Shown: positions 53,590 through 62,125, counted from the first letter of the stretch. The stretch is DNA of 64,000 nt from Enterococcus devriesei (GCF_001885905.1 NZ_JXKM01000004.1:124001-188000), one strand, 5' to 3'. The notes: generated by a model from the letters alone, not told the origin. Program-made: numbers and translations.

Positions 53590-53897
53590 TTAAAATTCCT
53601 CCTCTGAATCTTCCTCATTTAACTTATAGGCTTATTATGCCTGTTTTCTTTTAATTTAGCATGGGTCGCAAGTCTGATATCCACTGCTAAAAGAAAACTT
53701 AAGAAAGCGATTCTAAGAATTTGCAAATGACTGGATTCTTGCTGCACTAGGCTTCGTTTTCACCTACAAAAAGAACAACCTTTATTTCTTTGGGTTTTAA
53801 CAGAAATTTTGTCATAAACTCTAAGCGTATTTACGCTATATTAAAAAAATATCGCGTTACTATAGAATTAAAATACTGTGTAAAAGGAGTCGTATTT
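53590..53897. other. Upstream region of aspD with inverted repeat
   Basis: About 300 bases. TTGTCA (53809-53814) could be a -35 box; the perfect inverted repeat AGCGTA-TT-TACGCT (53824-53837) lies 9 bases later and may be an operator. A second TATAGA is at 53861. No gene seen. Confidence 0.35.
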
Positions 53898-55496
53898 GTG
53901 TCCACAATTACTGAACAAGCCTTAGAAGAATTAAGCCCCTTTGAATTAAGTCTCTTTTTGGAACAAAAGATTCACAAAAATAAACAAGTTACCAATTTAT
54001 TGAATGCCGGACGAGGGAATCCAAACTGGACAGCCCCTACTCCTCGGGAAGCCTTCTTTTTATTAGGACAATTCGCTACACAAGAAACCCTCTTTGATAG
54101 TGGCGGTGAGTTAACGGCTGGTATGATCAAGTCCGATACGAATCGCAGCCAGCGTTTCGTCGAATTTTTAGCCGCTCATCCTAGTAAAGGCGCAGACTTT
54201 TTGAAAAAAATCTGGTTTTCCGATAATAATTATCTAGGAATACCGAAAGAACAATGGTTGACAGATATGTTGGATCATATCATTGGTGACAACTACCCTA
54301 ATCCAGTCCGTTGTTTATCCGCCTGCGAAGGTCCAATTAAAGCCTATTTGAATCAAGAGCTATTCTCTAGCAGCGAAGTCCCCTTCGATATTTTTGCCGT
54401 AGAAGGCGGAACTGCGGGCATCTGCTATATCTTTGATACGTTAGTTAATAATTATTTATTGAACCGCGGCGACAAGATTGCTTTGATGTTACCGACCTTT
54501 GCTCCTTATTTAGAAATTCCAGAATTACCGCAATATGCTTTTGAAATCGTCAAAGTTCAAGCGAAACAAACCATGCTTGACGGCAAAATGACCTACCAAT
54601 ATCCTGACGCTGAGATCAATAAACTACGAGACGACGAAATCAAAGCCGTCTTCGTCGTCAACCCAAGTAATCCGACGGCTAATGCTTTGGCACAGCCTAC
54701 GATCGATCTATTAAAAGATATTGTAGCGACCGATAATCCAGAATTGATGATCTTGACCGATGATGTCTACGGCACCTTTGTTCCCGTTTTTACATCATTG
54801 TTCTCAGAAATTCCTTATAACACCGCTTGTATCTATTCGTATTCAAAATACTTTGGTGCAACCGGCTGGCGTGTTGGCACCATCGCAGTTGCCAAACACA
54901 ATTTATTTGATGAATTGATCGCCAATCTGACGACAGAACAAATTGACAAACTCAACGAGCGCTATGCATCACTGACAGCTGATCCAACAACGATTACTTT
55001 CATTGACCGGATCGTAGCCGATAGTCGTGATGTCGCCTTGAATCACGCTGCCGGACTTTCCGCTCCGCAGCAAGTCATGATGGTAATGTTTAGCTTGTAC
55101 AGTTTATTAGACGAAGGCCAAGCCTATAAAGCCGAAGTCATGGACATTTGTCGTGAACGGGAGAAATTATTGTTCCACACACTTGGTTTACAAGAGCCGT
55201 TAGAAGATTTGGACACCGCTTATTACTGCGAGATCAATTACGAAGACTGGACTCGCAAACGGTATGGCAATGATTTCGCGGATTATTTGAAAAAATCATG
55301 GACTGTTACCAAGGTTCTGACGAATCTAGCAGAAAAAGAACAATTGATGTTGTTAAAAGCCAATGCTTTTGGCAGTAGCGAATGGGCTGTTCGGGTCTCA
55401 CTTGCGAACTTAGCCACCAATCAATACCCAGAAGTCGGCAAACGAATCATTCATCTGTCTGACGATATCCACGAGCAATGGGTGAAAAATAAATAA
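53898..55496 (+). CDS. aspD: Bifunctional aspartate aminotransferase / aspartate 4-decarboxylase
   Basis: 532 residues, the length of AspD, a fold-type I PLP enzyme. It decarboxylates L-aspartate to L-alanine and CO2; with the AspT antiporter this makes proton-motive force and raises pH. Recognisable regions: GRGNPNWTAPTPREAF, the PLP lysine in SYSKYFGATGWRVG, VNPSNPTANAL and DDVYGTF. GTG 53898 is chosen (AAGGAG 8 bases upstream); the frame is open earlier without a site. No aspT gene is in the window. Pyridoxal kinase and its transporter subunit follow on the same strand after a terminator. Confidence 0.9.
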   Translation: MSTITEQALEELSPFELSLFLEQKIHKNKQVTNLLNAGRGNPNWTAPTPREAFFLLGQFATQETLFDSGGELTAGMIKSDTNRSQRFVEFLAAHPSKGADFLKKIWFSDNNYLGIPKEQWLTDMLDHIIGDNYPNPVRCLSACEGPIKAYLNQELFSSSEVPFDIFAVEGGTAGICYIFDTLVNNYLLNRGDKIALMLPTFAPYLEIPELPQYAFEIVKVQAKQTMLDGKMTYQYPDAEINKLRDDEIKAVFVVNPSNPTANALAQPTIDLLKDIVATDNPELMILTDDVYGTFVPVFTSLFSEIPYNTACIYSYSKYFGATGWRVGTIAVAKHNLFDELIANLTTEQIDKLNERYASLTADPTTITFIDRIVADSRDVALNHAAGLSAPQQVMMVMFSLYSLLDEGQAYKAEVMDICREREKLLFHTLGLQEPLEDLDTAYYCEINYEDWTRKRYGNDFADYLKKSWTVTKVLTNLAEKEQLMLLKANAFGSSEWAVRVSLANLATNQYPEVGKRIIHLSDDIHEQWVKNK

Positions 55497-55547
55497 TTTC
55501 ATAAAGAGACTGCGACAGAAGTTACTACTGAAACGCCGTTTACTCGT

Positions 55548-55590
55548 AAACAGAACTTGCGACAAGATTTTTGTCACAGGTTCTGTTTTA
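55548..55590 (+). terminator. Intrinsic terminator after aspD
   Basis: AACAGAAC-TTG-CGACAA / TTGTCAC-AGGTTCTGTT arms followed by TTATTTTT. Confidence 0.75.
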
Positions 55591-55707
55591 TTTTTATACT
55601 AACTATTTTATAAATTGGCTGAGTAAAAACAAATCCAATTGGCTGTTTTAAAAGAAGCACTAAATGTTTATAGTTGAAAAATGAGGAAACTTGAATTGGA
55701 GGAATGA

Positions 55708-56532
55708 ATGATGAAAAAAGTAGCAACCATCGCCGGTTCAGATGCTACTGGCGGCGGCGGTTTAGAAGCCGATTTGAAAACCTTTCAAGAATTTGGCACC
55801 TTTGGTTTTGCAGCAATCACCTCCATCGTGACCCTGGATCCAGAAAACGGTAATCATCAGTTAACGAACCTTGATTTGCCGGTGATTCAATCCCAGATTG
55901 CTTCTGTTTTCGCCGGGCCGATCGACGCAATCAAAACAGGCTTACTTCCCTCCCGTGAGATTATCGAGCTGGTGTCGGAAAAATTGCCAAATCAAATTCC
56001 CTTGATCGTTGATCCTGTTATCGGCGGCAAAGGAACACAGGATTTTATTAAAAATGATCAAGTCCAGGCTTTACGAGAAAAGTTGTTGCCGCAAGCTTTG
56101 ATTACCACACCAAATTTGCGGGAAGCTGGCATTCTATCTGAGCTGGGTGACCTTACTTCAGAAAAACAAATGCAGCAAGCCGCGAAAAAAATCGCGCTAC
56201 TAGGCGCAAAACATGTCGTTATCAAAGGCGGTGCCCGCTTAGATTCAAAACAAACCTTGGATCTGCATTATGATGGAAGAGCTTTTCAGAGCTACCCCCA
56301 CCCTGTCATCGATACACCTTACAACCATGGGGCGGGCTGTACTTTTGCCGCGGCAATTACTGCAGCGGTTGCGAAGGGCTATTCAGTTGAAGCTGCTATC
56401 AAAACAGCAATTGATTTCGTTCAAGCCGCCATCACAATGGGCGAGCAAATAAATCCCTACGTGGGGCACGTCTGGCACGGTGCTTATACCCACGCGGAAA
56501 AAAGATTGGAGTATCCGAATGACAAACGATAA
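55708..56532 (+). CDS. pdxK: Pyridoxal/hydroxymethylpyrimidine kinase
   Basis: 274 residues, ribokinase-like fold of the ThiD/PdxK group. The N-terminal TIAGSDATGGGGLEADLKTF, IVDPVIGGKG, the VVIKGGAR strand and NHGAGCTFAAAI (anion hole and catalytic Asp replaced by the family's His-Gly-Ala-Gly-Cys type, as in pyridoxal kinases) place it with the pyridoxal-kinase-like ThiD branch of Firmicutes. It makes PLP from salvaged vitamers. ATG 55708 or 55711 follows GGAGGA. Its end overlaps the ECF S-component gene by 14 bases, supporting a B6 role. Confidence 0.85.
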   Translation: MMKKVATIAGSDATGGGGLEADLKTFQEFGTFGFAAITSIVTLDPENGNHQLTNLDLPVIQSQIASVFAGPIDAIKTGLLPSREIIELVSEKLPNQIPLIVDPVIGGKGTQDFIKNDQVQALREKLLPQALITTPNLREAGILSELGDLTSEKQMQQAAKKIALLGAKHVVIKGGARLDSKQTLDLHYDGRAFQSYPHPVIDTPYNHGAGCTFAAAITAAVAKGYSVEAAIKTAIDFVQAAITMGEQINPYVGHVWHGAYTHAEKRLEYPNDKR

Positions 56533-57067
56533 AAAAATCCAAAACTTGGTACTGATTGCGCTTTTTTCGGCGCTAACTTTGATTGGAACCATGATCAAAA
56601 TCCCTTTGCCGACAGGCGCGTTCATCCACTTCGGTAATGCCGTGGTTCTTTTAGCTGTACTCTTAGTCGGCTATTGGCAAGGTGCTTTAGCCGGTGGTAT
56701 CGGCTTCTTCACTTTTGACATTTTGAATGGCTTTGCCGCCGAGGCGCCGTATTTTTTAGTTGAAAGCTTTGTTGTCGGAGCGGCAGCTTATGGGGCATTT
56801 TTGATTTTCAAACGGAAGCCAACTCGCATTCCCCAAATCATCGTGATTGGAATCTGTGCTGGTATCGCCAAATTTGTTATGTCCGTCATCAAAACGACTG
56901 TCATGGGAATGATCGCTGGCGCCCAATTAAAACCGGCTTTCTTCGCCGCCTTAGCAACTATGCCAGCAACAGTCATCAATATTTTCTCAACGATTTTGAT
57001 TGTCAGCCTGATCTTCTTCCCGCTAAGACGGGCAATGCAGCTGATTTTCCACAATCAACCAGCTTAA
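56519..57067 (+). CDS. pdxU: ECF transporter S component, probably for pyridoxine
   Basis: 182 residues with about six membrane segments (LVLIALFSALTLIGTMI; VVLLAVLLVGYWQGALAGGIGFFTFDIL). The pattern PLPTGAFIHFGNAVV is that of group II S components that share a common EcfAAT module. Coupled to pyridoxal kinase by a 14-base overlap, so a vitamin B6 form is the likely substrate. ATG 56519 is chosen behind TTGGAG. No energising genes are adjacent; the shared EcfAAT would be elsewhere. Confidence 0.8.
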   Translation: MTNDKKIQNLVLIALFSALTLIGTMIKIPLPTGAFIHFGNAVVLLAVLLVGYWQGALAGGIGFFTFDILNGFAAEAPYFLVESFVVGAAAYGAFLIFKRKPTRIPQIIVIGICAGIAKFVMSVIKTTVMGMIAGAQLKPAFFAALATMPATVINIFSTILIVSLIFFPLRRAMQLIFHNQPA

Positions 57068-57071
57068 ATTG

Positions 57072-57160
57072 TGCTATAATGAGTGTCCTTGGCAGGGGCG
57101 CAAGCTTAAAACCCACGATTGAAATTGATGCTGTCAATTTCAATCGTGGGTTCTTTCTAT
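57072..57160 (+). ncRNA. Possible small RNA with extended -10 promoter and terminator
   Basis: An extended -10 box TGCTATAAT (57072-57080) starts 5 bases after the pdxU stop. A transcript from about 57087 would run through GTCCTTGGCAGGGGCGCAAG and end at the hairpin 57109-57152. No -35 is clear. It could also be read-through of pdxU into its terminator. Confidence 0.3.
57109..57152. terminator. Bidirectional intrinsic terminator
   Basis: AACCCACGATTGAAATTGA / TCAATTTCAATCGTGGGTT, a perfect 19-base-pair stem between the convergent pdxU and dacA genes. Confidence 0.85.
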
Positions 57161-57223
57161 TATTATAGAAGGAATTTTTCATACGACTTTCTTCTATTGT
57201 ATAGTTCTTCTTAATAGTTCTTC

Positions 57224-58648
57224 TTATCGATTCCAAATAGTCATTAAAAATTGTACCGCCGCACTCAACAGACACAAAAGTCCAATACTGCGGAAAATTC
57301 TATTAAGAGTAGCACGATGTCTTCTTGATCGAGCTGCCTTCTTTTTCGTTGGGATGATGAATGAAACTAGTAAGAACAACACACCGGCAGCCAAACTAAT
57401 AATCAAAAATAAAGGCGATTGAATGATCGAACCCGCTTTTTTTCCGGTTATTGGTAAATTTTTCTGGCTTTCTTTTGTCCCAGACTGCTTTTTTACGTCT
57501 TGATAGCTGATAGCTACCTTTGGTAACGTTTGCTCCACTTGTTCTAACGAAGATTTCAACACTAATTGATCGTCTTGCAGGACAAACTCTTTCTTCTGAT
57601 CTTTTTTCACCACACCGTTAAAATCAGCTGACAATTGAATTTCTTTGCCATTGATTGAATGGCGACCTTTAGGTAAAATACGTTGATATTCATATTCGTT
57701 AAAAGCCTTTTCCAAGATCGCGTTTCCAAAAGTATGTCGATAATATTCGCCGTCCTGATCAGACCAGTCCCCGACGCCCAATACCACTTCAATCAAACGC
57801 GTGTCTCCTCGTTTAGCAGTAGCAATATAATTGAAGGCTGCAGTCGGTCCCGAGCCAGTTTTCAATCCATCCACACCTTCAATGCCATACTTCGTTCCCG
57901 GAAGCGAGTAATTGTAAGTCTCAAAACTTTCTTCATAGGGCGTTCCCGCCATCGTGGTAACTTTTGGTTGGTTGGTGAACCCTAAGACCTCAGGATGCTC
58001 TTTGACTAAATGAAAGACCATCGTCGCCAAATCTCGGGCGGTCGAACGGTTGCTTCCATTTGGATCGAATCCCGCTGGTGTATACATTCCTTCAAAACTA
58101 GTCGCTGAGGCCCCACTACAATTGTAAAAAGTCGTTTGCTTCATGCCTAGCTTCTGTGCTTTTTCATTCATCCGCTGAATAAAAGCTCCGGCATCATTAT
58201 CAGAGACCGCATTGGCCAACATGACCGTTGCGACATTAGAGGACGGAACAGTGACCATCGTTAAGAGTTCTCTTACTGGATAGTCCACACCGGCAACAAT
58301 TTTACTATTGCTGATGGCATAAAGCTGACTGATGGCTTGATCTGTTTCGGTGGCTGTGATCTTCGTATCCAAGTTCAGCTTACCTGATTGAATCGCATCA
58401 AAGACTAAGAAAACCGTCATCATTTTTGAAATGCTGGCGGGCTCTCGCAGCATATCTGGCTGATCGCCCCAAAGAATTTGGCCATTGGTGCCATCAATAA
58501 TAATTGAAGACTTTGGTTTGTTGATCTCCAACGCTTCGGTATAACCAGCTTCTTGGGTGATCGTAAAAATATCTTCCTCAGCAGAAACTGGCACCGCTGA
58601 ACTTCCTAAACAAAGCAAAATCGCTGTCGCTAAAATTTTTTTTATCAC
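57224..58648 (-). CDS. dacA: D-alanyl-D-alanine carboxypeptidase, PBP5 (S11) family, with internal LPITG
   Basis: 474 residues. Signal peptide to about residue 23; SxxK at Ser72-Lys75 (SISK), SxN in PSSNVAT, KTG in GLKTGSGPT: a complete class C penicillin-binding protein that trims the terminal D-Ala of peptidoglycan. A PBP5-type C-terminal beta domain follows. The end is odd: LPITG begins at residue 398, then a membrane segment, a basic patch (KKKAARSRRHR) and a second membrane segment to the C-terminus. It may be membrane-held rather than sortase-anchored. Confidence 0.9.
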   Translation of the reverse strand: MIKKILATAILLCLGSSAVPVSAEEDIFTITQEAGYTEALEINKPKSSIIIDGTNGQILWGDQPDMLREPASISKMMTVFLVFDAIQSGKLNLDTKITATETDQAISQLYAISNSKIVAGVDYPVRELLTMVTVPSSNVATVMLANAVSDNDAGAFIQRMNEKAQKLGMKQTTFYNCSGASATSFEGMYTPAGFDPNGSNRSTARDLATMVFHLVKEHPEVLGFTNQPKVTTMAGTPYEESFETYNYSLPGTKYGIEGVDGLKTGSGPTAAFNYIATAKRGDTRLIEVVLGVGDWSDQDGEYYRHTFGNAILEKAFNEYEYQRILPKGRHSINGKEIQLSADFNGVVKKDQKKEFVLQDDQLVLKSSLEQVEQTLPKVAISYQDVKKQSGTKESQKNLPITGKKAGSIIQSPLFLIISLAAGVLFLLVSFIIPTKKKAARSRRHRATLNRIFRSIGLLCLLSAAVQFLMTIWNR

Positions 58649-59005
58649 AAATACACTCCGCTCATTTTGTAATTTTATTCTATTTTAGCATAGACTTATT
58701 CAACTTTTGTCATAATTTCACAATTTTCTGAAATAAACCAACGTTATTTAAAATCAATTGATCAATGAATCTTGGGAATTTTGAAAAATACCATTGGATG
58801 AGCTGCTCCTTTCAAAACCTTGGTTTTCACTTCTGTTTTCTATTTCAATAAACGCTATTTTTTTCGTCTCTCATGCTAATAATAAATATTCTTCAAATAC
58901 TAAATAATTAAATAAGTTAATGGGGCTTTTGGTGTTTTATTATTTTATTTTAATGTGTTATAATTTTATTTGTTGATTCGTTATTATATGAAAGGAGGAA
59001 CTGCT
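58649..59005. other. AT-rich intergenic stretch, no gene seen
   Basis: About 350 bases upstream of dacA and of the 48-residue gene. It must hold divergent promoters. I see no ORF, repeat or terminator in it. Confidence 0.4.
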
Positions 59006-59152
59006 ATGACTTTTTTTGAAAAAGAATTGCCTTATCGCGTGACTTTTGATTTAGAAGAAAATATGTTTATCGTCTACTCAACTGTTACCGGACAGCAAGG
59101 AATTGGAATCACCATTGAACAAGCGATCTACGATTTAAAAAAATCAGCCTAA
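59006..59152 (+). CDS. HicB-like mini-protein without toxin partner
   Basis: 48 residues, beginning MTFFEKELPYRVTFDLEEN and ending GITIEQAIYDLKKSA. The strand-strand-helix order resembles the partial RNase H-like fold of HicB antitoxins (F.D.E .. GIT.EEA), but there is no DNA-binding tail and no HicA gene nearby. ATG 59006 follows AAAGGAGG, a strong site. Terminator at 59187-59226. Function unknown; the HicB likeness is suggestive only. Confidence 0.5.
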   Translation: MTFFEKELPYRVTFDLEENMFIVYSTVTGQQGIGITIEQAIYDLKKSA

Positions 59153-59186
59153 GGAGTGCGCGTCTCAATGAATGAAGCCTATAACT

Positions 59187-59226
59187 AAAAGCCTCTGCTT
59201 GAAAATTGAAAGCAGAGGCTTTTTTG
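59187..59226 (+). terminator. Intrinsic terminator after mini-protein gene
   Basis: AAAAGCCTCTGCTT / AGCAGAGGCTTTT perfect stem and T-run. Confidence 0.88.
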
Positions 59227-59334
59227 TGTACTCAACTTACATAATTGTTCGTTAATCATCCGTTAAATCCATGTCTGGAACATTTGCTTTCACGCTATAC
59301 TAAACCCATCAAACATACGGAGGTTGAAAACATT

Positions 59335-59445
59335 ATGAAACAACTGTTATTTCCATTCTTCGCAGCAAGTTATTTCTTAGCTCATATTACTTTGCACTTA
59401 TCCCTTTATCCAGTCGACTGGTTGGCGCGATTATTTACTAAGTGA
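59335..59445 (+). CDS. 36-residue hydrophobic peptide
   Basis: A tiny gene with ATG 59335 behind GGAGG (8-base spacing). The product starts MKQLLFPFFAASYFLAHITL and ends DWLARLFTK: one membrane-type helix with basic ends. A TATACT box lies at 59296-59301. The stop is 10 bases before the next tiny gene, so both are probably on one transcript ended by the hairpin at 59572. Not recognised; could be a membrane-modulating or signalling peptide. Confidence 0.5.
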   Translation: MKQLLFPFFAASYFLAHITLHLSLYPVDWLARLFTK

Positions 59446-59455
59446 GGATCGAACG

Positions 59456-59563
59456 ATGATTGAACTTTTTAGTAATCTAATCAGCTGGGTAATAGATTTT
59501 TTCGGACAATTTATCGATCTCATCTGGGAGTTATTGGTCTATTTATTCTCCGCTCAGCTTTAA
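59456..59563 (+). CDS. 35-residue amphipathic, acidic peptide
   Basis: ATG 59456 follows GAGGATCGAACG. The product begins MIELFSNLISWVIDFFGQFI and ends with LLVYLFSAQL; it has four acidic residues and no lysine or arginine, spaced 3-4 apart in a field of Leu, Ile, Phe and Trp, so it would form an amphipathic helix like phenol-soluble modulins, though more acidic. It has no leader or double-glycine motif. Partner of the preceding tiny gene by spacing. Confidence 0.5.
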   Translation: MIELFSNLISWVIDFFGQFIDLIWELLVYLFSAQL

Positions 59564-59571
59564 AAATCGAC

Positions 59572-59598
59572 GAGTTCTCATTGTGAGGGCTCTTTTTT
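59572..59598 (+). terminator. Intrinsic terminator after peptide genes
   Basis: GAGTTCTCA / TGAGGGCTC stem followed by seven T, nine bases beyond the second peptide stop. It supports real transcription of the pair. Confidence 0.75.
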
Positions 59599-59658
59599 TC
59601 TTGACTATCCCCTGCTTTTATTAGATGATGGGAAATTGAGTAAGAAAGTAGGAGAAAC

Positions 59659-61188
59659 ATGAGTATCTTAGATTTAACCGGAATCGCTCAGCAATTCGGC
59701 GATAAGATTTTGTATGAAGATTTAGAATTGCACTTAAATAAAGGGGAACATCTAGGACTGATTGGACAAAATGGCGCTGGAAAAAGTACCTTGATCAAGA
59801 TTATCACTGGTGAACAATTACCGGATGAAGGTACGATCGCTTGGCAAAAAAATATCCATGTCGGCTATTTGGACCAATACGTTGAGGTTGATCCTACCCT
59901 GTCAATTCGCGACTTTTTGAAGACCGCTTATGCGGTAGATTTTGAAAAAGAAGCTCGGATCGGTGAGTTGTATATGGAATATGGCGAATCGATGGACGAT
60001 AAGCTGCTGGAAAAAGCGGGTCGGCTGCAAACGGAATTAGACCAAGGGGATTTTTATCAAATTGATACGTTGATTGCTGAAATGAGCAGCGGTTTAGGAC
60101 TGGATATTTTAGGAATGGATACGCCTTTAGAAGATTTAAGCGGTGGACAACGTTCGAAATTGATCTTGGCGAAACTATTGCTGGAAAAGCCAGACGTGTT
60201 GATTTTAGATGAACCAACGAACCACTTGGATGATGAGCATGTGGCGTGGCTAAGTCAATTTTTACAAGACTTTGCTGGAACCTTTGTCGTGATTTCTCAT
60301 GACCGAGACTTTTTAAATCAGATCACCACCCATATCGCTGACATCGAGTTCGGTAAGCTGACTAAATATACGGGGAACTTGACGAAAGCCTTGAAACAAA
60401 AGGAACAATTCCAAGAAACCTATATGAAGCAATATGTTTCCCAGAAAAAGCAAATCGAAAAAACGGAAGCCTACATTCGCAAATACAAAGCCGGTTCCCG
60501 TTCTACGATGGCGAAAAGCCGTCAAAAACAGCTGGACAAAGTGGAACGTTTAACACCGCCATCCACTAACGCGACCGCGCAATTTGATTTTCCTTATTCA
60601 CCAATCGTAACGACCTTGGCTTTAGAAACGACCGATTTAGAGATTGGCTACCAGCGACCACTCTTGCCACCGATCAATATCACTTTGCGTTATGGGGAGA
60701 AAGTTGCGATTCGCGGGTTTAACGGAATTGGAAAATCAACATTATTGAAGACCTTGATTGGTGCCATTCCACAGTTGGAGGGAGAATTTCATTTTCCTGC
60801 GAATACAAAAGTGAATTATTTCGAACAAGATCTCCAATGGGAAAATCCTTTCCAGACTCCTTTACAATATTTAAGCGATCACTTCCCTAAAGAAGGCGTC
60901 AAAGAATTGAGAAAGCACTTAGCTCGTGCTGGCCTGCCAAATCAGCTAGCTCAAGAACCCTTAAGCACCTTAAGCGGTGGCGAACAAACCAAAGTTAAGC
61001 TGTGCCAGATGACGATGCAAAAAGGTAATTTGTTGATTTTGGATGAACCTACCAATCATATCGACCAAAGTACGAAGGATAGCTTACGGAAAAGCTTAGC
61101 CAATTTTGAAGGTACCGTTATCGTGGTTTCCCACGAAGAAGGCTTTTATCAAGATTGGACCGATCGCGTCATTGAGATCAGTCAATAA
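59659..61188 (+). CDS. ABC-F family ATPase
   Basis: 509 residues, soluble, two ABC domains with Walker A GQNGAGKST and GFNGIGKST, signatures LSGGQRSK and LSGGEQTK, and Walker B with the DEPTNH typical of ABC-F proteins. The interdomain linker (about residues 235-310) is the charged coiled coil RKYKAGSRSTMAKSRQKQLDK. ABC-F proteins act on the ribosome, as translation factors or antibiotic protection factors; the linker would decide which, and this one resembles the YkpA/YbiT housekeeping branch more than resistance types. ATG 59659 follows AGGAG. Confidence 0.88.
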   Translation: MSILDLTGIAQQFGDKILYEDLELHLNKGEHLGLIGQNGAGKSTLIKIITGEQLPDEGTIAWQKNIHVGYLDQYVEVDPTLSIRDFLKTAYAVDFEKEARIGELYMEYGESMDDKLLEKAGRLQTELDQGDFYQIDTLIAEMSSGLGLDILGMDTPLEDLSGGQRSKLILAKLLLEKPDVLILDEPTNHLDDEHVAWLSQFLQDFAGTFVVISHDRDFLNQITTHIADIEFGKLTKYTGNLTKALKQKEQFQETYMKQYVSQKKQIEKTEAYIRKYKAGSRSTMAKSRQKQLDKVERLTPPSTNATAQFDFPYSPIVTTLALETTDLEIGYQRPLLPPINITLRYGEKVAIRGFNGIGKSTLLKTLIGAIPQLEGEFHFPANTKVNYFEQDLQWENPFQTPLQYLSDHFPKEGVKELRKHLARAGLPNQLAQEPLSTLSGGEQTKVKLCQMTMQKGNLLILDEPTNHIDQSTKDSLRKSLANFEGTVIVVSHEEGFYQDWTDRVIEISQ

Positions 61189-61451
61189 GAAAGGCTTTCG
61201 CGAATTCGCTCAGTTTTTCTTCTCACTTTATTGATTTTAGAAAAATGGTATGCGTAACAACAATCAGAATCATTTTTCGTATTTTTGGGAAAATGATTCC
61301 CTAATTAGAAGTCAGCTGAGCAATAAGACAAACGATTTCGAAATTATTTTGCTTGTTGCCAATAAAGCTAGTTCATGAAGCCTGACATGGCTAGACCTGC
61401 TGTAAAGTGATTTAGTCATTTTAAAATTTTATTCTTTCTTTATAGAGTCAA

Positions 61452-61493
61452 AAAAGTTTGTCCCGCGTCTTTTCAGACACGGGGCAAACTTTT
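61452..61493 (-). terminator. Intrinsic terminator after hypothetical gene
   Basis: AAAGTTTGTCCCGCGTCT / AGACACGGGGCAAACTTT stem, A- and T-runs at both ends; it may also serve the ABC-F gene. Confidence 0.75.
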
Positions 61494-61495
61494 TT

Positions 61496-61936
61496 TCATT
61501 TCCATTGAATCGTCCGAATCTCTTCTGCTGTCAATCCAAAAACGGCGAAATGTTGAACTACTCGCTTGGCTAAATCAGGAAGCACCGCTCCTTCTCTAAC
61601 CAAAATATCGACTCCTGCCGGCGTGACCAGTGACGGGGCAAAGCGAATCACTAAGACATCGCCTTTGATCGTCACGACCTCCCAGCGACTTTTCAAGATT
61701 TTCAATGGTCCGTTTCCGCGCCAAAGAAAACCTTTCTCCCTTTGATAATCCACCCCTTTGATTTGCTTCGTCTTGCCTTTTTTTTCATACTCGACTAAGT
61801 CCAATAGTTTCAATGGTTCTTTTTCTAATACGCGATAAGTAATGCGAGGCGTATTCCTCTTATTAGACAGCCACAAAGGAAACGTGGTACCTTTAATTAA
61901 CCAAGTACCCGATAACTGCTTTCCTAGTTGTTCCAT
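61496..61936 (-). CDS. Hypothetical lipocalin-like protein
   Basis: 146 residues of alternating beta strands (LSGTWLIKGTTFPLWLSNKRN, RVLEKEPLKLLDLVEYEKKGKTKQIKG, FLWRGNGPLKILKSRWEV), which suggests a small beta barrel. No signal peptide or membrane segment. A C-terminal LTAEEIRTIQWK helix. ATG 61936 follows GGTGGAG. The family is not named with confidence; relatives occur in enterococci as uncharacterised proteins. Confidence 0.65.
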   Translation of the reverse strand: MEQLGKQLSGTWLIKGTTFPLWLSNKRNTPRITYRVLEKEPLKLLDLVEYEKKGKTKQIKGVDYQREKGFLWRGNGPLKILKSRWEVVTIKGDVLVIRFAPSLVTPAGVDILVREGAVLPDLAKRVVQHFAVFGLTAEEIRTIQWK

Positions 61937-62034
61937 AGCTTCTCCACCCTTTTTCTTTTACTTTAAAGAAATTGAAGTTCAAATAAAAGAAATATGCTCT
62001 TGCATTTTGAATAAAAAGTCGCATCTTTCGAAAA

Positions 62035-62052
62035 GTTTAGGCACGCCGAATA
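62035..62052 (+). promoter_or_regulatory. DtxR/MntR-type operator upstream of mntH
   Basis: TTTAGGC-AC-GCCGAAT, an imperfect palindrome flanked by AAAAG and ATTTTT, close to the TTAGGC...GCCTAA pattern bound by manganese-dependent MntR/EfaR repressors. It lies about 75 bases before the mntH start, upstream of TATGAT (62081-62087 region). Confidence 0.6.
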
Positions 62053-62125
62053 TTTTTCTTTTATTTTCCTAGCTTTGGGTGTATGATTGCTTCGTAGAAA
62101 AGTTTAATAGAAAGGTGGGAACCTC

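Noticed and set aside
57224-57450. Frameshift as cause of the odd dacA C-terminus
   Set aside because: The tail reads as a normal basic patch and membrane helix in the same frame, so no shift is needed to explain it.
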